From NCBI GenBank assembly GCA_902809985.1, contig CADDXC010000001.1, positions 2,356,001-2,420,000 on the forward strand: a stretch of DNA of 64,000 nucleotides, read 5' to 3'. Shown piece by piece: positions 45,412 through 54,404 of this stretch (position 1 is its first letter; every line of letters begins with the position of its first letter). The notes under the pieces were generated by a model. That model did not search any database and was not told where the DNA came from. It worked only from the letters and a program-made list of their open reading frames with translations. The position numbers and the translations under genes were made by a program. The stretch comes from Clostridiaceae bacterium BL-3. Its GTDB lineage: Bacteria > Bacillota > Clostridia > Clostridiales > Clostridiaceae.

Positions 45412-45606
45412 CTAAACAAGTGCGTTCAATGCCTTTAATAAATTGTCAACATCTATTCCATGTACCATGGCTGCTTCCTCTAAAGTCTCACCCTGAGCTG
45501 CACCACAAGCTACACATCCCATTCCAAATGCCATAAGCGTTTCAGCATGCCTCGGATGTAATCTGATTATTTCACCTATAGTCATATCCTTGGTTATCTC
45601 AGACAT
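45412..45606 (-). CDS. DUF1858 redox-disulfide protein, copy 2
   Basis: 64 residues, a paralogue of the downstream gene: MTIGEIIRLHPRHAETLMAFGMGCVACG has its CxxC as CVAC, then EEAAMVHGIDVDNLLKAL. The DNA coding for the EEAAMVHGI stretch is identical over 29 bases in both copies (45172-45200 and 45454-45482), pointing to duplication or gene conversion. GAGGTATAAAAT precedes the ATG. The 139 bases between this gene and apbE show no clear signal. Confidence 0.9.
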   Translation of the reverse strand: MSEITKDMTIGEIIRLHPRHAETLMAFGMGCVACGAAQGETLEEAAMVHGIDVDNLLKALNALV

Positions 45607-45745
45607 ATTTTATACCTCATTTCATATTTATTTACATACTTTAATCAGCAGGTTTATATAATTACCTCATGAATAGTATAGAATAATTTTAATACTAAAA
45701 TCATTTTACATCAAGCTTTACATAGATAAAATATTACAATACAAT

Positions 45746-46798
45746 TTATTTAATCTTACCAACTAGTTTAAAACTTGAATCAGTGAGCTGGAAATTATTT
45801 TTCAATCCCTCTGTAACATAGACTTCTTTATTTTTAGTAATAAATATAGCATTCAACCCAGATATATTTTTTACATATTCTGCACCTTTATCTAAACCAA
45901 GATAAAATATATTCTTTGTCATGGCATCAGCATTCAGAGAAACATCTGTAACCAGAGTTACACTTGCCAAATCATTGTCCATAGGATACCCTGTAAAGGG
46001 ATTTAATATATGGTGATACTTTTTTCCGTTCTTTTCAAAATATCTTTCATATATACCTGAAGTAACCACTGTTTTATTAGTTACACCTATAGTGCCAATT
46101 GGAGTTCCTCTTGCCTTGAAGGGGTTTTGTATTCCTATATTCCACGGTTTGCCATCAGGATCCCCATTTATAGTCAGAATATTTCCTCCTAAGTCCACAA
46201 TTGCATGTTCAACTCCATTTTTTTTCAATACCTTTACCACCTCATCTGCTGCATATCCTTTTGCAATACCTCCCAGATCCAATGACATTCCAGGTTTCAC
46301 GAGCATCGCTCTTTTACCTTTTTCATCAAGCAGAAGATTTTTATAATTAACCAGCGATTTTTTTTCATCAATTTCCTTTTGGGAAGGAAGTCTGGCATGA
46401 TCCGTGCCTATTCCCCACAGCTTCACCAGCGGCCCGATAGTTATATCAAAAACTCCCGAGGATTGCTCTGAATAATATTTCCCCTTCTCAAGTACATAAA
46501 AGGTGTCATCAGACACTTTAACAAAATTCTTTCCTGCAGCATCTGCCACATTATCCACTTCTGTTCCCGACTTGTTCACGCTCATTTTATTTTCAATTTG
46601 CTTTACTCTGGAAAAGGCTTCATCCAAAGTTGTTTTGGACTCATGATCATATATGGTTATTGTGCATATTGTACCAAGCATAAATTCTGTTCTTGACATA
46701 GGTTCTGAACCAATGTCACTGCAGGAAGACAGCGGAATAATACATATCATTATGATTGCACTTAAAAAAATACTTAGTTTTTTTCTCTTGTACTTCAC
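45746..46798 (-). CDS. apbE: FAD:protein FMN transferase, lipoprotein
   Basis: 350-residue ApbE, which links FMN covalently to Thr of target flavoproteins such as Rnf/Nqr subunits. A lipoprotein signal with Cys26 (PLSSC) places it outside the membrane. Family motifs: EFMLGTICTITIYD, LDLGGIAKGYAADEV (about 173), GGNILTINGDPDGKPWNIGIQNP in pieces, HHILNPFTGYP (about 255) and DAMTKNIFYLG (metal-binding Asp). Translation starts at a GTG after AAAAGGAGTCAATTCA. It follows cobU in the same direction, 51 bases away. Confidence 0.93.
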   Translation of the reverse strand: MKYKRKKLSIFLSAIIMICIIPLSSCSDIGSEPMSRTEFMLGTICTITIYDHESKTTLDEAFSRVKQIENKMSVNKSGTEVDNVADAAGKNFVKVSDDTFYVLEKGKYYSEQSSGVFDITIGPLVKLWGIGTDHARLPSQKEIDEKKSLVNYKNLLLDEKGKRAMLVKPGMSLDLGGIAKGYAADEVVKVLKKNGVEHAIVDLGGNILTINGDPDGKPWNIGIQNPFKARGTPIGTIGVTNKTVVTSGIYERYFEKNGKKYHHILNPFTGYPMDNDLASVTLVTDVSLNADAMTKNIFYLGLDKGAEYVKNISGLNAIFITKNKEVYVTEGLKNNFQLTDSSFKLVGKIK

Positions 46799-46848
46799 TG
46801 AATTGACTCCTTTTACTAAAAATTTTAACCTTCATGACCACTGCCATG

Positions 46849-47397
46849 TTATTTTAATTTCAATGGCAACCCGCAGACTGTCAAATATACTTCATTACTG
46901 TACTCAGCTATAAGCTGATTTACTCGTCCCAATATATCTGAAAATATTCTGCCCAGCCTATATTCCGGCACTACACTTAGACCAACCTCATTGGTTACAA
47001 TTAATATACATTTTGAGCTTTCACTTATTGAAAAAATTATGTCTTTAACTTCTTCAATAATACAGTTCTCCAGTTTCTCTATTTCTTCATGATCTGCATT
47101 GTCTACGTCAAAGCCATTTTCCAGAATTATATTGGTTATCATAGTACCTATACATTCCAACATTATATATTGACAACTGCTGTTTTTTATCACATTGCCC
47201 AATGCCCTATATCCCTCGTAAGTTATCCAATTGGGGTTTCTTCTGGATTTATGCTTTTCTATTCTATTTTTCATCTCTTCATCCGTGACCACAGCTGTTG
47301 CTATATAAAGAACCTTTTCCTTATCCTTTAAAAGCTTCTCAGCAAAGGTACTTTTACCACTTCTGCTTCCTCCTGTTACCAAAATTATTTTACCCAT
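46849..47397 (-). CDS. cobU: Adenosylcobinamide kinase / guanylyltransferase
   Basis: 183 residues. CobU phosphorylates adenosylcobinamide and adds GMP, giving AdoCbi-GDP. The P-loop GGSRSGKST is at about 8-16, followed by VLYIATAVVTDEEM, the HKSRRNPNW segment containing the candidate nucleotide-linked His, and VTNEVGLSVVPEYRLGRIFSDILGRVNQ near the end. Length is normal. GGAGGATAAAGAT supports ATG at 47397. It sits after cobS in the cob operon. Confidence 0.93.
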   Translation of the reverse strand: MGKIILVTGGSRSGKSTFAEKLLKDKEKVLYIATAVVTDEEMKNRIEKHKSRRNPNWITYEGYRALGNVIKNSSCQYIMLECIGTMITNIILENGFDVDNADHEEIEKLENCIIEEVKDIIFSISESSKCILIVTNEVGLSVVPEYRLGRIFSDILGRVNQLIAEYSNEVYLTVCGLPLKLK

Positions 47398-47435
47398 ATC
47401 TTTATCCTCCAAACAAAGCACTATAGATTATCGGT

Positions 47436-48194
47436 TCAGTTCATGATTGCAACAGATACCATAAGCATCGTAACTATTTCCACCATTTCATTATCTGCTC
47501 CAAATAAATCTCCTGTAAGTCCTCCTATCTTTCTATTGCAATACAAATTGAACAAAGTTGCTACAATAAGAGCAGTTAATATAACCATAATCATATACTT
47601 CAGGTTCATATTGACTATAAAGAGCAGGATAGCCACAGTGATGCACGTAGTGATAAAAATTTGAAATTTTCCTATATTTCCTATAAAAAGATTCCCTGAA
47701 CCTGTACTTTTTGCCGTTTTACCTATAAAAGCTATAAAAACTATAGAAAATCTGCCTATAACAGGGGCAGCTATTATTACAAAAGAGAATCTAGGGACTA
47801 TAAAACAAAGAAGGCTATATTTCAAAAGCAAATCCATTACTATGGTAACACAAGCATAGCTTCCTATTCTGCTGTCCTTCATTATCTCTATTATTCTGTT
47901 ATTTCCCTTAAAAGCAAAAAAACCATCACACATATCTCCCAGTCCATCTATATGTAATGCCCCGGTAAGTATTATTCCCACTAACATAACAACGGCTACA
48001 GAAACATTCACCGGCAATATGAGTACAGCCAATTTATACACTGCCCACTGTATTCCTCCTACTATAAGACCTATAACAGGCATAAAAATAGACGCCCTCT
48101 TAAAATTTTCTTTCCCACAATTTAAGTTTTTATTTACGGGAATTCTCGTTAAAAATTGAATCATCAAAAGAAAATCATTCATAAACTCCCTCAT
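47436..48194 (-). CDS. cobS: Adenosylcobinamide-GDP ribazoletransferase (cobalamin synthase)
   Basis: 253-residue integral membrane enzyme joining AdoCbi-GDP and alpha-ribazole (phosphate) to make adenosylcobalamin. The N-terminal MIQFLTRIPV and the conserved ALHIDGLGDMCDGFFAF (about 87-103) are hallmarks; about six helices follow, and NRKIGGLTGDLFGADNE lies near the end. GGGAGGGATTTAT supports ATG at 48194; a longer frame to 48245 has no site. It lies between the phosphatase gene and cobU in one operon. Confidence 0.93.
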   Translation of the reverse strand: MREFMNDFLLMIQFLTRIPVNKNLNCGKENFKRASIFMPVIGLIVGGIQWAVYKLAVLILPVNVSVAVVMLVGIILTGALHIDGLGDMCDGFFAFKGNNRIIEIMKDSRIGSYACVTIVMDLLLKYSLLCFIVPRFSFVIIAAPVIGRFSIVFIAFIGKTAKSTGSGNLFIGNIGKFQIFITTCITVAILLFIVNMNLKYMIMVILTALIVATLFNLYCNRKIGGLTGDLFGADNEMVEIVTMLMVSVAIMN

Positions 48195-48266
48195 ATAAAT
48201 CCCTCCCAACACTCCAAAACCGCTAATATGAATTGGCCTATCCAATTAAAATTTACAACAATACAA

Positions 48267-48860
48267 CTAAACATCAACATGAGTTATGCTGTCTATATAC
48301 AAATTATCATACTCATATTTTACCAATGTAATATCACCATTTTTGGAGGCAAATTTCCAGAAAAAATCCAGATTATCATTTAGTATATAGCAGTAGGCAG
48401 ATCTTATCACACCTCCATGAGTGACTATGAGAATATTTTTTCTATTTAATTTCAAAATATCCTCCATGAATCCACGTATTCTCGAATAGAACTCTATATA
48501 ACTTTCACCGCCTGGAGGTGATTCATTTTTCCAATCACTGCACCACTTACCCCACTGCTCTGGATATAATTTTTTTATCTGTTCATAACTTTTACCCTCA
48601 AACTTTCCAAAATCCATTTCATCTATTCTTTTGTCTATATTGATCTTTTTAAAATTATGTCCTAAAATTATATCAGCTGTTTCAACAGCTCTTTTTCTCT
48701 CACTTACATATACTTCATCAAATTTTACACGATTTAAAAAAGCAGCTGCTCTTTTAGCCTGGCTTAAACCCTTTTCATTTAAGCATACATCCAGCTTTCC
48801 ATAATAATACCTGTTATTATTTTCATCTGTTTGTCCATGTCTTACAAAATAAATATTCAT
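48267..48860 (-). CDS. cobC: Histidine phosphatase, probable alpha-ribazole phosphatase
   Basis: 197 residues of the phosphoglycerate-mutase-like histidine phosphatase superfamily. The catalytic motif is FVRHGQTDEN (His8), with the second Arg in SERKRAVETA and the second His in VTHGGVIR (about 145). Removal of the phosphate from alpha-ribazole phosphate is the expected role, based on the cobS-cobU neighbours; the sequence alone fits other phosphatases of the family. It is the first gene of the cob unit. No cobalamin riboswitch core is seen in the 185 bases upstream. Confidence 0.85.
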   Translation of the reverse strand: MNIYFVRHGQTDENNNRYYYGKLDVCLNEKGLSQAKRAAAFLNRVKFDEVYVSERKRAVETADIILGHNFKKINIDKRIDEMDFGKFEGKSYEQIKKLYPEQWGKWCSDWKNESPPGGESYIEFYSRIRGFMEDILKLNRKNILIVTHGGVIRSAYCYILNDNLDFFWKFASKNGDITLVKYEYDNLYIDSITHVDV

Positions 48861-48985
48861 ATAAATTATTCCTTTACTCAGTCAATGATTTTATTATATA
48901 GCATTAAAATAAAATATACAAATTAAAAATCAAGGTTTTGTACAGCTTATCTTGACATATCAAAACAATTACTATAAAATTGTTT

Positions 48986-49031
48986 TTGACAAGTAATAAT
49001 TTTTATTATATAGTTATAATTGATTATATAA
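48986..49031 (+). promoter_or_regulatory. Promoter of the Fur/PerR gene with a PerR-box-like site
   Basis: TTGACA (48986-48991) and TATAGT (49009-49014) are 17 bases apart. TTATAATTGATTATATAA at 49014-49031 resembles the PerR box TTATAATNATTATAA but has one additional central base. It overlaps the expected transcription start, suggesting autoregulation. Confidence 0.6.
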
Positions 49032-49045
49032 TGAGGATGGTGTCT

Positions 49046-49468
49046 ATGGATAATTTAACTAGTATTTTTAGAAATAAAAAATTGAAACTCACTCCCCAAC
49101 GTATTGCAGTATATAAATATCTACAATCTACTAAAGAACATCCATCAGCCGAGACAATATACAAGACTCTGCAGATAGATTATCCTACTATGAGTTTGGC
49201 AACTGTATACAAAGCTTTAAAAACATTGGTCGAAGTTAATCTCATACAGGAAATCAATGTGGGGGAAGGTAACTTCAGATACGATGGAAACGTTGAACCA
49301 CACTCCCATATTCAATGTATAAACTGTGGAAAAGTAGATGATATAGAGGGAATTTGCTTTCAGGATCTAAATTATAAAATTAAAGATCTTGTAAACTACA
49401 AGGTATTGAGTAATCAGGTCTACTTTTATGGAATATGTGAAAACTGTCAAAAAAACTCAACAGACTAG
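49046..49468 (+). CDS. Fur-family regulator, PerR-like
   Basis: 140-residue metal-dependent repressor. The winged helix is residues about 10-85 (LKLTPQRIAVYKYLQSTKEHPSAETIY, SLATVYKALKTL). The dimerisation domain carries EPHSHIQCINCGKVDDI, with metal-site His residues and the first CxxC, and ends in CENC, the second CxxC; together these form the structural Cys4 zinc site. The EPHSH-type segment and overall length fit PerR, the peroxide sensor, better than Fur, but I cannot be certain. GAGGATGGTGTCT precedes the ATG at 49046. Confidence 0.88.
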   Translation: MDNLTSIFRNKKLKLTPQRIAVYKYLQSTKEHPSAETIYKTLQIDYPTMSLATVYKALKTLVEVNLIQEINVGEGNFRYDGNVEPHSHIQCINCGKVDDIEGICFQDLNYKIKDLVNYKVLSNQVYFYGICENCQKNSTD

Positions 49469-49471
49469 ATA

Positions 49472-49517
49472 AAAAAAATGACAACTGTCAATTGATTTAC
49501 GACAGCTGTCATTTTTT
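49472..49517. terminator. Bidirectional terminator after the PerR-like gene
   Basis: AAAATGACAACTGTC pairs with GACAGCTGTCATTTT (14 of 15), with T runs in both directions. Confidence 0.85.
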
Positions 49518-49525
49518 ATAGCATT

Positions 49526-50761
49526 TCAATAGGATTCTTCAACTACTTCATTCCATTCATTTCCCGTATATTTTCCTGAAAATATATCATCTATTTTCAG
49601 AGATATACTGTATCTAAAATTTTTAGGCATATTGTATATAACGGCTATATTATCTTCCGTACTATTTTTCAAATGTTCTATTATACTTTTATTTATACCT
49701 TTTTTAGGAGTATTTACTTTCCTATTTCCAGTTATAAAACCCTTATTATACAATTTTTTTTGGATATTGTCACTCAGTATAAATTTTATAAAATCATTTA
49801 TTTGATCCATATTTTTGCTATTTACAGGTGTACTCATTATAACATCTGCCATAACTGGAACTTTAACATTATCAGATGCTGAATTGTCATATTGCAAACA
49901 TTTTATCCTGGTATTTTTAATATCATTTATATAATAGGAAGATGTTATTATCACTGGTATATCATTTCCATTGAATTTTTGTATAGTACTTCCATTCCCA
50001 ATCTCAAAGGTATCCTTATTTACATAACCATTTTTAACCATATCATTTAATCTGTGAAAACACTCCTGCATCTCCCCCAGTGATTTATAAGCTGAAGGTC
50101 CACTGTCATATATATCTTCTAGTTTTTTCATGGAAATCAAGTTATTTGACACTATAGAAAATAAAGCTGTATTTATATCCACATCCTCATTTAATACTAC
50201 AGGTACTCTTTTTTGCAGAGAATTGAGAGCTTTCAAGCTGCCCATAAATTCATTCATGGAATTGGGCATTTTTAAATTCAATTTATTAAAAGCATCTTCA
50301 TTACACAATATTTCTATAGTATAGGGAAATAATGCAATGCCATAGTATCTGTCATTAAATCTCCCAAAGGACTTCGATACGCTGTAATATCTTTCATTTA
50401 AATTATTTTCCCTGTATAAATTTCTCATATCAGACAGAGCACTTTTCCTAACTAAATTCAGCATGTCTGTTCTGGAAATAAATACAACATCCATATTGCT
50501 GTTGTCATTTATATCTCCATCTATTTTCTCACCTATGGAATTATCCACATTCAATTCAACCTTGGGATTGGCTTTTTTGTACTCATTTATAATATATTTT
50601 ATCATATTTAAAGATTCTCTGTCTTTCACTCCAATATATAGATTTATTTGTCCATCATCACTTGCATTGCTATTTCCACCACAGGCAGATAAATTAAACA
50701 GTAATATCAGAGTTAGAAAAAATATTATTATTTTATTTCTATGAAGCATACATTTTCTCAT
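49526..50761 (-). CDS. Extracellular solute-binding lipoprotein, family 1
   Basis: 411 residues. The signal peptide ends at a lipobox (FNLSACGGNS). The rest matches family-1 binding proteins, usually for sugars: NLYIGVKDRESLNMIKYIINEYKKANP near the N-terminus, YYGIALFPYTIEILCNEDAFNKL in the middle, and KNMDQINDFIKFILSDNIQKKLYNKGFI near the end. No permease or ATPase genes lie nearby, so it may be an orphan, or serve another system or as a sensor. ATG at 50761 after GGAAGTGAG is preferred; ATG at 50749 is possible. Confidence 0.8.
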   Translation of the reverse strand: MRKCMLHRNKIIIFFLTLILLFNLSACGGNSNASDDGQINLYIGVKDRESLNMIKYIINEYKKANPKVELNVDNSIGEKIDGDINDNSNMDVVFISRTDMLNLVRKSALSDMRNLYRENNLNERYYSVSKSFGRFNDRYYGIALFPYTIEILCNEDAFNKLNLKMPNSMNEFMGSLKALNSLQKRVPVVLNEDVDINTALFSIVSNNLISMKKLEDIYDSGPSAYKSLGEMQECFHRLNDMVKNGYVNKDTFEIGNGSTIQKFNGNDIPVIITSSYYINDIKNTRIKCLQYDNSASDNVKVPVMADVIMSTPVNSKNMDQINDFIKFILSDNIQKKLYNKGFITGNRKVNTPKKGINKSIIEHLKNSTEDNIAVIYNMPKNFRYSISLKIDDIFSGKYTGNEWNEVVEESY

Positions 50762-50795
50762 CTCACTTCCAAATATAAACACTTCAAAAATTACT

Positions 50796-50808
50796 CATAC
50801 TGAGTATG
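50796..50808. promoter_or_regulatory. Short palindrome between two divergent genes
   Basis: CATACTGAGTATG is a 6-1-6 palindrome in the spacer between the binding lipoprotein and the FG-GAP protein. It lies near a minus-strand TTGACT/TATGTA promoter-like pair and could be an operator. Confidence 0.4.
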
Positions 50809-50911
50809 TACATAAAATTATGTTTCATACAGTCAATATTTTATAAATTTATTTTGTACATAAATAATTAAATATATAATAAATTCATATAATTAAATGG
50901 AGGTGAAATTT

Positions 50912-51853
50912 ATGAAATTTAGAGTAATATTTCTAAAGAAACGACATATTTACTTTTTAATATTGTTAATCTTAATCATATTTTTATCTGTAACCTTTAT
51001 AGTATCCAGACATTCTTCTCCTTCTTTCAATACTATCTCCAGCAGCAGAAAAATACGGGCAGATCTCAATGGTGACGGAAAGAATGATATACTGTCTATC
51101 ATACGAGATGAAAACAGCTATCTAATAAAAGCAGTTATAGATAATAAAACTTTTAACTTCAATACTAATAAAAATTCACCAATAATTCAAAGCTATTCCC
51201 CATATTGGCCTTTAAGAATAACACTCATGGATGTATCCAGAAACAGAGTTCCTGAAATATTTGTGCAGGGTTCAATAAAAAATAAACCTGTTCAACGTGT
51301 CTTTATATATACTGGTACAGGATTTAAAAATATTATGTCAAATTCTAGCAACATACTTGGTTTTATGGATTGTAAAAACAACAGAACTCCAAAAATCATA
51401 TCAGGTAAACTGAGTGAAAGCTCCATGTATCTCTCCAATTACATATTTTTAAATAATGGATTTAAAAACTATGATTATGAATACAGAAGTTCTCTTATGG
51501 GACAAGATACTATTTATACATTTGTAAAATTTATACAAAGTTTGCCTGAAAGCGAACCATATAAGCCAAAAGATATTTTTTCATCTAATATATCTAAAGA
51601 GAATATGGCCCTAATTGGCAACTTGACAGGAGAAAATAATACCTATGTATTTCAAGACGGTTTCTTCATGGAAAATAAATGCGATAAAGACGGCAATGCT
51701 TCTGAAATTTCCTGGTCATTAAATTTTAAGGGTATTTCCAGAACAGATAAAAATACAGTAAAAAATTATAAATTGGATTTAATTCTCGTACCTGACAGCA
51801 GTGATACTAAAAACTGTCGTTTCAAAATTGCCTCTATGTATAGAAATAGATAA
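50912..51853 (+). CDS. Membrane-anchored FG-GAP/VCBS-like protein
   Basis: 313 residues with one N-terminal membrane anchor (about 10-32). Just after it comes RADLNGDGKNDILSI (about 50-64), the Ca-binding DxDxDG loop of FG-GAP/VCBS repeats. A weaker second unit follows near residue 105 (RNRVPEIFVQGS). The remainder resembles other clostridial proteins of this layout without known function. It would face the outside. The gene starts at ATG 50912 with GGAGGTGAAATTT; ATG at 50897 overlaps the site. Confidence 0.7.
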   Translation: MKFRVIFLKKRHIYFLILLILIIFLSVTFIVSRHSSPSFNTISSSRKIRADLNGDGKNDILSIIRDENSYLIKAVIDNKTFNFNTNKNSPIIQSYSPYWPLRITLMDVSRNRVPEIFVQGSIKNKPVQRVFIYTGTGFKNIMSNSSNILGFMDCKNNRTPKIISGKLSESSMYLSNYIFLNNGFKNYDYEYRSSLMGQDTIYTFVKFIQSLPESEPYKPKDIFSSNISKENMALIGNLTGENNTYVFQDGFFMENKCDKDGNASEISWSLNFKGISRTDKNTVKNYKLDLILVPDSSDTKNCRFKIASMYRNR

Positions 51854-51854
51854 T

Positions 51855-51882
51855 TAAAAAGGGACCGTATATGCGGTCCCAA
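51855..51882 (-). terminator. Terminator of the WYL regulator gene
   Basis: GGGACCG and CGGTCCC pair around a 6-base loop. Only the minus-strand side is followed by a T run, so it serves the gene at 52010-52963. The neighbouring bases 51903-51930 can form a weaker AT-rich hairpin. Confidence 0.75.
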
Positions 51883-52009
51883 GGGGGATGGGGGGTTACA
51901 CATCAAACAATAATTTATATTATTTGATGCTAAGGAGAATTTTATATCTCCTAATTACATTTATTATATTGTCCTAATATAAATAAATTATTCATATAAA
52001 TTAAAATTT

Positions 52010-52963
52010 TTAATATTTTTTATATAACTCCTCTAATTCTAACTTAATATTTTTTCGCAGTTCTTCAGGTTCAATTATCTCAGCATCTTTTCCAAAACCC
52101 ATCACCCATTTCTTCACATCTTCAATATCATCTATATAGAGACTTAAAATTATACTTCCATCTTCCAGATCGTCTATGCGCTGGTTGGTATTCCATTTTG
52201 TACTTTTTATAAAATGAGAGATGTTTCTGCTAAATTTTATTAGTACCTTTATCTTATCTCCCATAAACACTCCCCAATGCTGGTCTAAATAATCTTTAAG
52301 AGAGAATGTGTGGGGTCTCATATAAATATCATCGCTTATTTTCAAACTCTTGATTCTATCAAGCTTAAAAATTTCTATATCATCTTTCATATGACAGTAC
52401 CCTACTACATACCAGTTCCCCTGTTTAAATACTAAGTCGTAGGGATCCACTTTTCTCATAGTCAGATTGTTTTTATTTACCGAAAAATAATTTACGTTCA
52501 GGCTTTTTCCTTTACTCATGGAATAACTTATCTGTGATATTTTATCCTCTAATTTTTTCAAATTGCCTATTGAATCTATAGAAAAGCCACCTGTGTCATC
52601 CATTTCACTTAAATTAATATCTGAATTTATAGAAACACTTTTTATCTTATAAACTGCATTCTTAAGCTCTTTTTCATATATGAATCCATTTTGCTTTGTA
52701 AGCACTTCTGAGGCCATGAGAAGTGCACTAAGTTCTCTTGCACTCAAATTTGCAGACTTCATGTAAAAATTTTTATCTATATAAAATCCACCATATCTTC
52801 CTTTTTTAGTGTACACAGGTACATTAGCTTTATTCAGACTACTTATATATCTATATACCGTTTTCTTATCCACCCCTAAAGTCTGGGCTAATTCCGATGC
52901 AGTAGTCAATCCCTTATATTGTATTATCATTATTATCTCTAATAAATTAGAAATTTTAGACAT
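52010..52963 (-). CDS. HTH-WYL transcriptional regulator (YafY family)
   Basis: 317 residues. The N-terminal helix-turn-helix of DeoR/HTH_11 type (about 5-60) includes TTASELAQTLGVDKKTVYRYISSL. The WYL domain (about 140-225) has SLNVNYFSVNK, KVDPYDLVFKQGNWYVVGYC and EIFKLDRIKSLKISDD, followed by a C-terminal extension. WYL domains sense ligands, often nucleotides or nucleic acids. Its target is unknown; the divergent small gene at 53218 is a candidate. Confidence 0.9.
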   Translation of the reverse strand: MSKISNLLEIIMIIQYKGLTTASELAQTLGVDKKTVYRYISSLNKANVPVYTKKGRYGGFYIDKNFYMKSANLSARELSALLMASEVLTKQNGFIYEKELKNAVYKIKSVSINSDINLSEMDDTGGFSIDSIGNLKKLEDKISQISYSMSKGKSLNVNYFSVNKNNLTMRKVDPYDLVFKQGNWYVVGYCHMKDDIEIFKLDRIKSLKISDDIYMRPHTFSLKDYLDQHWGVFMGDKIKVLIKFSRNISHFIKSTKWNTNQRIDDLEDGSIILSLYIDDIEDVKKWVMGFGKDAEIIEPEELRKNIKLELEELYKKY

Positions 52964-53217
52964 GTTTTTAACCTCCAGTGTAAAATTATCATAATATTTA
53001 ATTATATCGTTACTTTCTATAATTTTTTTAGTGAAATTTTATATAAAATTAAATTTCTCTTATTATCCGGACATTTTACCATTACAATCTCCCATTTTTG
53101 TGTCAAATCTGTCCATCTTGAATAATATATAATATAAATTTAATTATGATAACTCAATGAATATAAGTATAAGTTCAACTTACCAAATACACAACATTAA
53201 AAACGAGGTGAATGTAA

Positions 53218-53598
53218 ATGTCAAAACACCACAGGAACTATAATAATGGTTTTAATATAGGTGATATTTTAAACAATATAGATATAACTCAACTTCTATC
53301 CATATTATCCGCATTGGGTGGAAATAAAAATTTCTCCAATGATCAACTGGGTTCACTTATGGAAAATTTAAATTCTTCCAATGGAGGAACTCAGGGGAAT
53401 TCTAACTTTAACGATTCAGATATAAAATCAAAACTGGCAGCATTGGAAAATAGATTATCTAAAATAGAAAACGGAGGAACTATAAAGGAAGAGCTTCTCC
53501 GTACAATAAAAGAGCTACAAGATTCCCCAGATGCAGCCAAAACATTAAATAATTATATAAATTCCATCAATTCCAGTAGAAACACACATAGAAGTTAA
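53218..53598 (+). CDS. Small hypothetical protein, 126 residues
   Basis: I do not recognise this protein. The N-terminal half is rich in Asn, Gly and Ser (NIGDILNNIDITQLLSILSALGG, then NSSNGGTQGNSN). The middle has a predicted coiled-coil segment (IKSKLAALENRLSKIENG, about 75-95). No signal or membrane segment is seen. GAGGTGAATGTAA precedes the ATG, and a terminator follows. The low-complexity composition with a short helix recalls small spore-coat or cortex-associated proteins, but that is only a suggestion. Confidence 0.65.
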   Translation: MSKHHRNYNNGFNIGDILNNIDITQLLSILSALGGNKNFSNDQLGSLMENLNSSNGGTQGNSNFNDSDIKSKLAALENRLSKIENGGTIKEELLRTIKELQDSPDAAKTLNNYINSINSSRNTHRS

Positions 53599-53611
53599 TT
53601 AAAATTACATT

Positions 53612-53657
53612 AAAAAACACTATCAAAATTTGTAATTAGTTTCCGATAGTGTTTTTT
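53612..53657. terminator. Bidirectional terminator
   Basis: AAAAAACACTATC and GATAGTGTTTTTT form a perfect 13-bp stem between converging genes. Confidence 0.85.
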
Positions 53658-53667
53658 ACTTTAAAAA

Positions 53668-54363
53668 TCAGCTTAATTTTTGCAGTAAAAGTGCTATTAC
53701 AGTTACAGAATTAAATGCAAAATGATTGAACACTGCATACCAGTATCCCTTTTTATATATTAAATAACAATTATAAAGTCCAATCCACAGTATTATTGGA
53801 AATGCATTAAGGCTAAAATGAATTACAGCAAATAAAAAGCTGCTTAAAAATGCTCCCAGGTAAATTCCAATTCTCTTCGCAAATATTTTTTCAAATATAA
53901 GCCATCTAAATACAAATTCTTCTAAGACAGGTGCAAATATTATAACTATTGGAATCATTATTAAAAATTTTCCCAATGGCATATTTGCCATATGAGTAAC
54001 TATTTCCTGCTGTTGTAATTCCAATTTAAAATTAGAAAGCACTGTTGTCTCAATTGCAGATATAAAAAAAGCAGCCAAATAAAATATGAATACCATCTTA
54101 AAAGCTTCAAAAATTTTAAAATTTTTAAAATCAAACTTATAGAATTCATCTGTATGTTTTATATACCACAAATTAATAACTACAAAAATAAATGGAATAA
54201 AATTTTCTGTAAATATGGAAAGAATTATATACAATACACTTATAATAAGCAAAATTACATTATTTCTTTTATCTTTCCGCCAGAACTTGATAAATACCAA
54301 AAGAGGTGGTACATAAACAAGTACAAAAACTAGAGCATTTTTTATAATATCCAACCTAAACAT
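53668..54363 (-). CDS. CPBP family intramembrane metalloprotease
   Basis: 231-residue membrane protein with about seven hydrophobic segments. The CPBP (CAAX protease/Abi) motifs are EEFVFR (about 148-153), FAVIHF with the metal His (about 183) and the final NHFAFNS (about 213). Family members process prenylated or bacteriocin-like peptides or act in immunity; the substrate is unknown. It lies 41 bases downstream of engB on the same strand and may be the last gene of that transcript. Confidence 0.88.
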   Translation of the reverse strand: MFRLDIIKNALVFVLVYVPPLLVFIKFWRKDKRNNVILLIISVLYIILSIFTENFIPFIFVVINLWYIKHTDEFYKFDFKNFKIFEAFKMVFIFYLAAFFISAIETTVLSNFKLELQQQEIVTHMANMPLGKFLIMIPIVIIFAPVLEEFVFRWLIFEKIFAKRIGIYLGAFLSSFLFAVIHFSLNAFPIILWIGLYNCYLIYKKGYWYAVFNHFAFNSVTVIALLLQKLS

Positions 54364-54404
54364 TATTAATTTCTCCTTGCTATTTTTATTAGCCTTACTA
54401 ATTA

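Noticed and set aside
48861-49045. Possible cobalamin riboswitch before the cob genes
   Set aside because: No B12-box-like core was found; the region is short and AT-rich.
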